A stretch of 64,000 bases of DNA from Promethearchaeota archaeon (GTDB taxonomy: Archaea; Asgardarchaeota; Lokiarchaeia; Sigyniarchaeales; SOKP01), in the NCBI GenBank assembly GCA_019058425.1, contig JAHPYZ010000001.1:9064-73063 (forward strand), read 5' to 3'. Made by a program: the position numbers and the translations under genes. Below the pieces are notes generated by a model. The model ran no database searches. It had not been told where the DNA came from and saw only the letters and a list, made by a program, of their open reading frames with translations. Numbering within the stretch: the stretch's first letter is position 1; every line of letters starts with the position of its first letter. Below are positions 1-8,360 of this stretch, in pieces.

Positions 1-905
1 AAGCTACTGACAAGAACACCTTCAAGAAACTCTTAATGTCCAATGTATTCAAGATTTTAACCTTAGGTACATCTCCTTTCTTTATGGGCGGATTTACCCT
101 GCTGGGAACGATACAAGTAGCCACAAATTTAGGCGGGAAAATTATTCACGCCCCACAGACAATTTCAAATTTTCGCACCGAACTTCAGAAGACGAAAAAA
201 GCACTCCAATGGAAACATACAGTTAAACAGACCGCATTAAGTCCGAATAAAATACCTTCTCTATGGGCTCTCACAGGAGTAGAGATCCCTACCACTCCAA
301 GAACGCCCTTTGTTAATCCCAATCCAAAATCTAAAACGGGGTTTTCAGTTATTGAAGAAGTTAATAATAAGATGCAGGTGATGCAACGAGTTTTGACTTC
401 TCATATGAGCGCTCCACTCATGGGAAGTCCCCTGATGTCTGAATTACAATTTGAAGAACAAATATCCACAATTGATCAAAACATTATAGAAAGTGAACAG
501 CTTTTAGAACAAAAGAAAGAAGATATTGAAGAAAATCATCAGGAACTAAGAGTTTTAGGTAAAAGTAAGGAGATTCGTATAAATATTGAAGAGAAATATA
601 AAGATAATCCTCCCGTTCTTGGGTTACCCCTTGATACCAATAAAATCTCAGCATATATTATCGGTACCGAAAGGGAAAAGGGAACAATTCAAATTAGCGG
701 GGAAGAGACAATTGCAGAACTCGAACTTAGAATTCGTCAAATGTTAGGATTTTCTAGTAAACTAGATATAATTTTAATTTATTTAGAAAATCATCTTAAA
801 ATAGGTGAAAAATTCAAGAATACACCTATAACTGAAAACACTAAAATAGTAGAATTAATAGGCGAAAATCCAAGCTCAAACTTGGTGATTTACCCTCAGA
901 CTCAA
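1..905 (+). repeat. Conserved module, copy 1 (long direct repeat)
   Basis: This stretch aligns almost base for base with 7446-8355 and, over its first 340 bases, with 5705-6043. It encodes the hydrophobic segment, Pro-rich linker, coiled coil and ubiquitin-like domain. Similarity ends abruptly after the beta-grasp domain, where the tails of copies 1 and 3 become unrelated at the DNA level. Such an edge fits recombination or gene conversion between cassettes. Confidence 0.85.
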
Positions 906-3900
906 GTGGCTGGAGGATTTTCTAAAGAATGGCAACAAGTTATTGACACCAAATCACTTGATAAGATATTCAATAATCCTCAAGTATCAGAATCCACTCA
1001 ACAAAAATTATCAGTTGAACTTGAGAAATTATATCAACAAGTTATTAATGAATTAGATTCAATAATATTGCGTGGGAAAGGTCTTGGTCAATTTGCATAT
1101 GATAATGTTCTTCAGAAATTTGAAAATGATTTAAAATCAATAGTAGAGAACGATAGAAGTAGAACACTTCTAAAAGAAAAATTTGATGACCAAGTTAAAT
1201 CAATACTAAGTGAAAAAGCTATTAATAGCCTTCAATCATGTTTAAGAGGAGCAATTTTAAGCCTTTTAATCGAAAATTCTAAAACAAAAAATCTTCAAAG
1301 TAGTGCGGATGTAGTTCCAGCACTATTAACTTATTTGGAAGGGAATACTATTGTAGGAGACCTTATGAAATCAGCATTAGATGATGTATTTATCTTAGAA
1401 ACTTACGCACAACTCTTTAATCCTTCAAATAAAAAGGGAATAATCACTTATGAATCTACTGTTATTGAACATATTGACTCAATTTCAAGAGCAGAAGTAA
1501 GCCATAATTTTATAGCTAGAATTTTAGGGTCAACTTATAATCAATTTCAAGAAGAGAATATTAAGAATTTTGAAATCAAGGATGGAAATACCTTTATCTT
1601 TTCGTTAGAAAATGACAAAAAAGTTATATTGTTCAATTCTTTAAGCAATCTGAATGGTATCGAGGCTACTCAAGAAGTAACCAAAAATACAATAGAACAA
1701 TTAGCCAAGATTTTCCAAAATGAGTTAATAGTTCAAGACCAACAAACAGAAGCAACTACTTACGAAGCTAATATCAATTTCCTTAATAACAGACATAATG
1801 AAGATGGGTTCACTACATTTGATAATTATTTTGAAGATGTACTGAAAAATTGGAAATCAGCCGAGATTTCTCAATTCATTACAGACGATTTTCAAGGCAC
1901 TCTTTCTAAACAGGATTATTTAATAACAGCAGAAACAATTACCATAGAACAATTAAAAAACCTTGGAATTACTAAAATATTTGATATTCGTGGCAGAGAA
2001 TTATCCTTGAGTGGAGAACTAAGAGGATCTTATAGAATTCTCACAAGTGAAGATGGTAAAAGTCGAGCGCTCATTGAAGTGACTGGAAAAACTGTTACAA
2101 CACCAGAAGGATGGGTCGATGGTATAATACTAGAAGATGATACAAAGATTCCAAACGCCCTTTTGACCAATAAAGAAGGAAACTTACTTTCAAGTAGTTT
2201 CTGTGATCCGTATAACCCTTTAAGATTTAAGTTAAAGAATGACAATTGGCTCGAAATTGAGTTCCTTCAATTCTTAAATGAAGCTGATAAGCATTATCTA
2301 TACTATGATGAGAACGGTAATCCCTGTGGCATGAAATTACTCAGTGTATTTTCGTTTACTGATGGAGATTCTAATTTAAACTTTGAAATGCTTGTGAACC
2401 TCATTAACCCAATATTCAGAACCGACTTACTGAAGTTTGAATTTTCGCAAATTAAACCATATTTCCTTGATATACAAATAAAGCAACAACCAAATATTAA
2501 TAATTTAGATAACATACTGGAAGTTCCTATAGTTAATGAGAAATTCTTAGAAGAACCATCAACAAAAGAAAAAATCTTAGATTTTTACTTATTCTTTGAA
2601 CAGTTCAAACTTTTGGTAAATAATTTAGACCTAGAAGTAAGAGACCTCAGTGTCACTACCGAATTGAGGAATTTACACAATCCAGATGGGACTTATGATG
2701 AAATATATTTTAATGATCTACTCAAAAATAATTTTGAAACTATATCCAAATATTCTTGGTTTACGATTAACAGAAAAAATGAGGTAGAACATTTTAATAA
2801 TTTATACTTTAAAGAATTCTGCAAAACTTATCTTAAATTTATTCAAGATAACCCTGAATTACTAGATAAATATTATTGGCTTTTTTCTCTTGAATTTTCA
2901 GGAGAAAAAGATTTTACAAATGAAGATTTAGCTCTACTCCAATTACTAGATGATGCCATGATTGACATATTTGGTTACGTTAATTATATATTACTCCAAA
3001 TGGGTATGCTAAATTTTGGTAAAGATAATCCTGGTCGATTTTTTAAATTTGGATCTCATATGGATCCAGAACAATATTTAAAGATTTTAAGAAAGACAGG
3101 TATTTCCTGTTTGGATGGTACAAAAATCGATAAAAAAGATTTGAGTTCTGTTATTCGATCCCTTATCACGTTTGGTTTTAAAAGGACTGTGGAGTTTACA
3201 GATGGGACTACTGAAAGCTATATTATTCATCCTCCTAATTCTATTTTTGCTGATATTTTCAATGGGTTCAATCAATATAGCACTGATTCTACTTACCTTA
3301 ATAGGATAAATAATCTCATTGATTCAATAATGCTAAATCTAGGATATCTGGATAATAAATTTTTCAATTCTTTTCTCAGTGATACGAAGACATTGAAAAA
3401 ATTCTTAAATTTACCTATAAAACTGCAACTTGAGTTAAAAAACTTAGGGGGAACATTAGATCAGTTGAAAAGGATAACAACAGAAAAATATGATAATGCT
3501 ATAAAATATTTACAAGGAAAAAACAATTTACTTGATTCAACTCAGAAAAGACGGTTATTTAGAGATTATTTAAGAGATACCCTTTTTGACACACTCCTTG
3601 ATTATTATCTAGATTATGAGACTAAATATAAGAATCACGCAGAATATATAGAAAGCATTAATCCACATCCTTCATTGTCAGATTTGGATAATTACCCAGA
3701 TGATCATAGGCATAGTGCTATGGAGGGGATTCGGTGGAAAAATGATCCTAATATTCAAAGACTTCAACGATTATTTGATGGTATTCTAACTGATTTTAGT
3801 AATCCTCTTAATGGAGAACAGCAAAAAACAATTACATCTAATGGAATAGAAAGAATTGATTATTATAATTATTTGAAATCACCACTTCATCATTGGATGA

Positions 3901-4271
3901 CTGCAATAAGGTATTCATTCCAAGAAACTGGTCATGAAAATAAATATGATTGTCGGGATCTATCTGTTTGGACTATCCCCGCTGAAGGAACATATGGACA
4001 TAATCGAATAACAGGTGAGATTAGTGGGGATGAAACAGGTGCAAGAGGATTATTTTGGGAAAATGAATTTAGAAAGGTTATACCTTTTATACTTGACAAG
4101 AGATTACCACAACGCTGGAGTGATGAATTAGGTATTAAGAATTTCAATGATTATTTAAAAGATAAAGGAAACAGAGATGCAATAGATTTAGTTTTATTAT
4201 TTCTTAGTCATCAAGATAAAAATTATTATAATAGAATAATAAAAAGTGAATTTGAAAGCATAAATACTTGA
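3..4271 (+). CDS. Giant modular protein with ubiquitin-like domain, copy 1 (5' end outside window)
   Basis: The frame is open from base 3. The residues ahead of the ATG at 36 (ATDKNTFKKLL) match the interior of copy 3, so the true start lies upstream of the window. Counting from the ATG at 36, I see a hydrophobic segment at 5-38, a Pro-rich linker at about 66-100 (IPTTPRTPF, NPNPKS), a coiled coil at 138-172 and a beta-grasp domain at about 204-294. That domain shows the ubiquitin order: strand with ISGEETI, helix ELELRIRQMLGF, strand ILIYLENHLKIGE, ENTKIVELIGE, strand LVIYP, ending VAGG. The remaining ~1,100 residues, rich in Asn, Asp and Tyr, match no family I know. They share weak segments with copy 3 (AMIDIFG against ATIEIFG; DENGNP in both). 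The LRR gene starts 51 bases downstream on the same strand. Function unknown; a polymorphic effector is my inference. Confidence 0.75.
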   Translation, partial: ATDKNTFKKLLMSNVFKILTLGTSPFFMGGFTLLGTIQVATNLGGKIIHAPQTISNFRTELQKTKKALQWKHTVKQTALSPNKIPSLWALTGVEIPTTPRTPFVNPNPKSKTGFSVIEEVNNKMQVMQRVLTSHMSAPLMGSPLMSELQFEEQISTIDQNIIESEQLLEQKKEDIEENHQELRVLGKSKEIRINIEEKYKDNPPVLGLPLDTNKISAYIIGTEREKGTIQISGEETIAELELRIRQMLGFSSKLDIILIYLENHLKIGEKFKNTPITENTKIVELIGENPSSNLVIYPQTQVAGGFSKEWQQVIDTKSLDKIFNNPQVSESTQQKLSVELEKLYQQVINELDSIILRGKGLGQFAYDNVLQKFENDLKSIVENDRSRTLLKEKFDDQVKSILSEKAINSLQSCLRGAILSLLIENSKTKNLQSSADVVPALLTYLEGNTIVGDLMKSALDDVFILETYAQLFNPSNKKGIITYESTVIEHIDSISRAEVSHNFIARILGSTYNQFQEENIKNFEIKDGNTFIFSLENDKKVILFNSLSNLNGIEATQEVTKNTIEQLAKIFQNELIVQDQQTEATTYEANINFLNNRHNEDGFTTFDNYFEDVLKNWKSAEISQFITDDFQGTLSKQDYLITAETITIEQLKNLGITKIFDIRGRELSLSGELRGSYRILTSEDGKSRALIEVTGKTVTTPEGWVDGIILEDDTKIPNALLTNKEGNLLSSSFCDPYNPLRFKLKNDNWLEIEFLQFLNEADKHYLYYDENGNPCGMKLLSVFSFTDGDSNLNFEMLVNLINPIFRTDLLKFEFSQIKPYFLDIQIKQQPNINNLDNILEVPIVNEKFLEEPSTKEKILDFYLFFEQFKLLVNNLDLEVRDLSVTTELRNLHNPDGTYDEIYFNDLLKNNFETISKYSWFTINRKNEVEHFNNLYFKEFCKTYLKFIQDNPELLDKYYWLFSLEFSGEKDFTNEDLALLQLLDDAMIDIFGYVNYILLQMGMLNFGKDNPGRFFKFGSHMDPEQYLKILRKTGISCLDGTKIDKKDLSSVIRSLITFGFKRTVEFTDGTTESYIIHPPNSIFADIFNGFNQYSTDSTYLNRINNLIDSIMLNLGYLDNKFFNSFLSDTKTLKKFLNLPIKLQLELKNLGGTLDQLKRITTEKYDNAIKYLQGKNNLLDSTQKRRLFRDYLRDTLFDTLLDYYLDYETKYKNHAEYIESINPHPSLSDLDNYPDDHRHSAMEGIRWKNDPNIQRLQRLFDGILTDFSNPLNGEQQKTITSNGIERIDYYNYLKSPLHHWMTAIRYSFQETGHENKYDCRDLSVWTIPAEGTYGHNRITGEISGDETGARGLFWENEFRKVIPFILDKRLPQRWSDELGIKNFNDYLKDKGNRDAIDLVLLFLSHQDKNYYNRIIKSEFESINT

Positions 4272-4322
4272 GTTTAAATGATTCAAATCCTAAATATAAA
4301 CTAAAAAAAATACATTTATATT

Positions 4323-5162
4323 ATGTCAGAAAGAATTTTCAAAGGAAAAGATCGTGCTGGAATTTCACTAGAAGAGTTAGACACTATAGAAGAAATTGAG
4401 ATTGGTGCAAAAGAAAAAGTATTTTTAATTGTAAATAAAGAAAACAAAATTCTTGAATTAGAAATTAAAAACTGTGGAATTACACATATTCCTAAAAGTG
4501 TCCAAAACTTAAAGTATTTGAAAAGTATCATAATTGATGATAAAAGTTTAAAATTTTTCCCTAATTCAATTGGAAACTTGTCAACTTTAGAAGAAATAGT
4601 TATTTTTGCAAGCAGTATTAATTTAATTCCTAATACTATCAATAAACTATATACATTAAAACATTTGCGTGTCGCAGATAGCTACATTAAAGAGTTTCCA
4701 AAACAAATTTGTCAAATTGTAAATTTAAGAACATTAAGCTTAAATTCAAATCAGATCACAAATATACCTGAATGTATATACGAGCTTAGTAAGTTAGAAA
4801 ATTTTTTCATCAATAATAATAAAATAAGCTCTCTCCCCGGTTCCATATGCACCCTCGAAAATTTGCAACAACTATCAATTGAAAATAACTTATTGACAAA
4901 ATTACCTTCAAATATAGGCGATTTGAAAAATCTTCAAAGTCTAAAATTAGGGCATAATAAGCTGGAGTCCCTGCCCGAATCATTTCAAAATTTTAAATGG
5001 TTGGCGGGTTTAAATTTAAATAATAATCGTTTTAAAGAATTTCCAGAAGTTTTAAAGAAGTTAAATCTGTATGAGCTGGATTTATCTGGTAATCTATTTA
5101 AAAACTTCCCAAAAAGTCTTCCTAAAGCTAAATACATTGGAAATGGACGTTATATTGGATGA
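4323..5162 (+). CDS. Leucine-rich repeat protein
   Basis: A 279-residue protein made almost entirely of ~23-residue leucine-rich repeats of the IPxxIxxLxxLxxLxLxxNxL type. About nine repeats run from residue 55 to 265 (for example NLRTLSLNSNQITNIP, NLQSLKLGHNKLESLP). The first 50 residues are a short acidic cap (SLEELDTIEEIEIG). No signal peptide or membrane helix is visible, so it is probably a cytosolic binding protein. It follows copy 1 of the giant gene by 51 bases on the same strand and may be co-transcribed. It ends in TGA, after which the same frame stays open for 156 codons that resemble a toxin-type deaminase. The position between an effector-like gene and a toxin-like fragment suggests an immunity or recognition role, but that is inference from position only. 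Confidence 0.85.
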   Translation: MSERIFKGKDRAGISLEELDTIEEIEIGAKEKVFLIVNKENKILELEIKNCGITHIPKSVQNLKYLKSIIIDDKSLKFFPNSIGNLSTLEEIVIFASSINLIPNTINKLYTLKHLRVADSYIKEFPKQICQIVNLRTLSLNSNQITNIPECIYELSKLENFFINNNKISSLPGSICTLENLQQLSIENNLLTKLPSNIGDLKNLQSLKLGHNKLESLPESFQNFKWLAGLNLNNNRFKEFPEVLKKLNLYELDLSGNLFKNFPKSLPKAKYIGNGRYIG

Positions 5163-5630
5163 AAACTTAGAATTTTTGATGAAATAGGTTCCACTATAGA
5201 AATATTCAATAGACTTCGCCAAGAAGAGGGATGGGTATCTACTTTTAGAAAAGATTCTGGAAATATTGCATTTTTAAAGTTTAAATTTAGATGTTCTGAT
5301 AGGACTGTTAGGTCTGAATATTTTTTTACTCACAATCGGATTCAAATTATGCCTGATATAGTAGCAACAAAGACACCAAAATCTTATTATAAACCCCTTG
5401 GGGGTGACTACTATTTAGATCCAACCCATTGGGCAAATAAATTTTTTCCAGCTTATGAAGTCAATGGAAAATCCCGTCATTCAGATAGTGAAAGAAAATT
5501 AATCTTAGCATTTCTTGACCAATTTAACCATCTTCTACCATATTTAATCGAAGCAGAGATTGAACTATATTCCGAGCGATCATTTTATCCATCATGCTTA
5601 GACTTAATAGCTATGTTTAAAGAAATGTAA
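5163..5630 (+). pseudogene. Fragment resembling a polymorphic-toxin cytidine deaminase
   Basis: The frame is open from the LRR stop codon (TGA, 5160-5162) to TAA at 5628-5630 but has no ATG, GTG or TTG until the ATG at 5349. From that ATG the 93 residues contain HSDSERKLI (44-52) and, 22 residues later, ELYSERSFYPSC (72-83) followed by LDLIAMFKEM. This order resembles toxin deaminases of the cytidine deaminase superfamily, where an H/D-x-E helix is followed by a strand and an LYTExPPCpSC helix. The first zinc cysteine would be Tyr80 (codon TAT, 5586-5588), reachable from TGT by one transition; Cys83 is kept. The stop falls four bases before copy 2 of the module begins. I read it as an orphan, probably inactive toxin tail. 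The family call is from motifs only. Confidence 0.45.
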
Positions 5631-5633
5631 AAG

Positions 5634-6043
5634 TCACTCTTTCAGCCCAACAAAAAGCAGAAATTTTCTCAGAGTATAAGATATCCCAAGAATTACTCAA
5701 GTCTCAAGAAGCTACTGATAAGAACACCTTTAAGAAATTCTTAATGTCCAACGTATTCAAGATTTTAACATTGGTACCTCTTCTCTCTTTATGGGCGGAT
5801 TTACTCTGCTTGGAACTATACAAGTAGCCAAAAATTACGGAGGGAAAATTATTCACACTCCGCAAACAATTTCAAATTTCCGCACTGAGCTTCAGAAGAC
5901 GAAAAAAGCACTTCAATGGAAGCACACTGTCAAACAGACCGCATTAAGTCCCAATAAAATACCTTCTCTATGGTCTCTCACAGGGATAGAGATCCCTACC
6001 ACTCCAAGAACACCCTTTGTTAATCCCAATCCAAAATCTATAA
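5634..6043 (+). repeat. Conserved module, copy 2 (partial direct repeat)
   Basis: Corresponds to 7371-7784 of copy 3 and, from 5705, to 1-340 of copy 1, with scattered third-position differences and one base missing near 5773. It starts and ends without any neighbouring similarity, so both edges are probably recombination points. Confidence 0.85.
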
Positions 6044-6933
6044 CTCAGCTTTCTGTTATTGAGAAAGTATCACAAAAAATGCTTGAATCCCCCCAAGAAC
6101 ATTTTAACACTCAATTTGATACTTTAAAGACTCAAAAACAAAAGTCAGTAAATTTACTAAAAAATCTACAAAAACTTAGATCAATCCAAGGAAAGGTAAA
6201 TTCAGAGTCTGATTTCAATGAAAATTCCTTTGAAATTTTTGTAGCAGAAGCTGCCGTGAAAGCTGACCCCGTTGTAGAAATAAACGGCATGAGAATATGG
6301 ATTCAACCGCTTCGTCCTGAGGATTATAACTTAAAAAAAGGAATGACTTTAAATGACTTTTTAGATCTAATAGGTGTACTAAATGATCCTGCAAGACAGG
6401 CAGTAGTTAATGGTTATAGACTCCAAGAAGGGACAGAAATTCTCACTGAACAAGGAATCATTCGATTAGATGGAAACATGCTTCTTGTTGAGGCATTAGA
6501 TCTTGTGGGATATGAAAGAACACCAGCTTCCTTATTACTTCAATATCATGGCATTGAACCTTGTATTTTAGTTGTAGATATTGATAACCAAATAAATCCT
6601 CAACGGATTTTTGAAGAGCAGGTTGCTAACATTAATGAAAGGATTTTAGAACAATTCCACATAGATATGGATTATTTATTAGATTATATATCTGAATTTT
6701 ATATCTTAAGAAATGTCCAACCTTATCAAAAAATCAATTTTTATAGAAAATTTCTGCAGGTATATGAAAAACTAAAATTAGATTTAGAATATACGTTTAA
6801 TCTCCCGATATCAGATATAATTTATAATAAGCTCTTAAATAGCTTACCAACCGATCCAGAATTTGAATTTACCAAGCCACCAAGCAACTTCCCACGTACT
6901 TCAAGATTATATGAATGTATATACGCATGCTGA
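5634..6933 (+). pseudogene. Giant modular protein, copy 2, truncated and frameshifted, with MoaD/ThiS-like segment
   Basis: Bases 5634-6043 repeat the conserved module, but the copy begins abruptly in its middle (TLSAQQKAEIF) right after the deaminase-like fragment. It has lost one G at 5771-5775 (TTGGTAC where copies 1 and 3 have GGGTAC or AGGTAC), which breaks the frame before the hydrophobic segment. Downstream an intact frame runs from ATG 5791 to 6933 (380 codons). Counted from that ATG, the tail after residue 84 differs from copies 1 and 3. It has a predicted coiled coil at 105-132, then about 160-240 a segment with TLNDFLDLIG, AVVNGYRLQEG and RLDGNMLLVEAL, which matches the helix, VNG strand and DGD-type strand order of MoaD/ThiS proteins. 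The last codons overlap the start of copy 3 in another frame. Expression of a short product from 5791 is possible but unsupported. Confidence 0.6.
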
Positions 6934-7696
6934 TGTTGCTGGAATGATGACCGCTGAGATCGGATACACGGGGATTATGACTACGATCTCTACAGCTATG
7001 AGCGTCGCTTTAATTGCATTTGGTTCATGGACTGCCTCTGCAATTGTAGGTAAATTTGTGGAAGCAGGCTCTCAATCTGCTGCGGCGCAAGCGTTATATA
7101 CGCTTACCAAAGGTATAACTTTAACTTCAATCGCTAAGGGTGTAATTAGAGGAGTTGTAGAGGAATCATATGAAGAAATAGTGTTGGACGGACTTATCGA
7201 AGCTGTTATCGAGAACGCTATTGAGACAGATTTTGGCTTTTGGCTTTCAAGCCTTCTCACTTCTATCCGTGAGACCGCAAGTGGCACCGCTCAGCGTAAT
7301 AGAGGTCAACAATTACAGCTTTCAAGGGTAGATCAATTACTTTCCATGCAATTAGCTCCTGAAGTAGTAGCCACTCTTTCAGCCCAACAACGAGCAGAAA
7401 TCTTTTCAGAGTATAAAATATCCCAAGAATTACTCAAATCTCAAGAAGCTACTGACAAGAACACCTTCAAGAAACTCTTAATGTCCAATGTATTCAAGAT
7501 CTTAACCTTGGGTACATCTTCGTTCTTTATGGGCGGATTTACTCTGCTTGGAACTATACAAGTAGCAAAAAATTTAGGCGGGAAAATTATTCACACCCCA
7601 CAGGCAATTTCAAATTTCCGCACCGAACTTCAAAAGACAAAAAAAAGCACTCCAATGGAAACATGCTGTCAAGCAAACCGCATTAAGTCCCAATAA
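6863..7696 (+). CDS. Giant modular protein, copy 3, 5' part before the frameshift
   Basis: This 277-codon frame (TTG start; ATG at 6911 is an alternative) carries the longest version of the conserved module. It has a hydrophobic Ala/Gly/Ser-rich stretch at about residues 27-62 (MTAEIGYTGIM, VALIAFGSW), a conserved-looking EESYEEIVLDGLIEAVIENAI helix pair, a polar region with QLSRVDQLLSMQL, and a second hydrophobic segment after MSNVFKIL. It then runs out of frame at an eight-A run (7639-7646). Copies 1 and 2 have six A after ACG in the same place, so copy 3 holds one extra base. Removing it joins this frame to the 7758-12464 frame as ALQWKHAVKQTALSP. The upstream boundary is uncertain because the frame overlaps copy 2, and some of the true N-terminus may be missing. 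Confidence 0.6.
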   Translation: MNLPSHQATSHVLQDYMNVYTHADVAGMMTAEIGYTGIMTTISTAMSVALIAFGSWTASAIVGKFVEAGSQSAAAQALYTLTKGITLTSIAKGVIRGVVEESYEEIVLDGLIEAVIENAIETDFGFWLSSLLTSIRETASGTAQRNRGQQLQLSRVDQLLSMQLAPEVVATLSAQQRAEIFSEYKISQELLKSQEATDKNTFKKLLMSNVFKILTLGTSSFFMGGFTLLGTIQVAKNLGGKIIHTPQAISNFRTELQKTKKSTPMETCCQANRIKSQ

Positions 7697-8360
7697 AATA
7701 CCTTCTCTATGGGCTCTAACAGGGGTAGAGATCCCTACCACTCCGAAAACACCCTTTGTGAATCCCAATCCAAAATCGAAAGCTGGTTTTTCAGTTACTG
7801 AAGAAGTATCTACTAAGATACAGGTGATGCAACGAGTTTTGACCTCTTCTATGACTGCTCCTATCATGGGAAGTCCCCTGATGTCTGAATTACAATTTGA
7901 AAAACAAATATCCACAATTGATCAATTCATTATAGAAAGTGAACAGCTTTTAGAACAGAAGAAAGAAGACATTGAAGAAAACCATCGAAAGCTAAGAGTT
8001 TTAGGTAAAAGTAAGGAAATACGTATAGATATTGAAGAGAAATATAAAGATAAACCTCCAGTTATGGGGATACCTATTGATACCAATGAAGTCTCAGCAT
8101 ATATTATCGGTACCGAAAGGGAAAAGGGAATAATTCAAATTAGTGGGGAAGAGACAATTGCGGAACTCGAACTTAGAATTCGTCAAAAATTAGGATTTTC
8201 TAGCAAACTAGATATAATATTAATTTATGAAGAAAATTATCTTAAAGTGGGTGAAAAATTCAACAATATACCTATAACTGAAAATACCAAAATAGTAGAT
8301 TTAATAGGCGAAAATCCGATCTCAGACTTGGTGATTTATTCTCAAGCTCAGATAGCTGGT
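7371..8360 (+). repeat. Conserved module, copy 3 (long direct repeat)
   Basis: Matches 1-905 of copy 1 and 5634-6043 of copy 2. It is the only copy with the upstream hydrophobic portion of the module inside the window (6911-7370). The close DNA match to copy 1, compared with tails that share no obvious DNA similarity, indicates recent duplication or ongoing gene conversion of the module alone. Confidence 0.85.
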
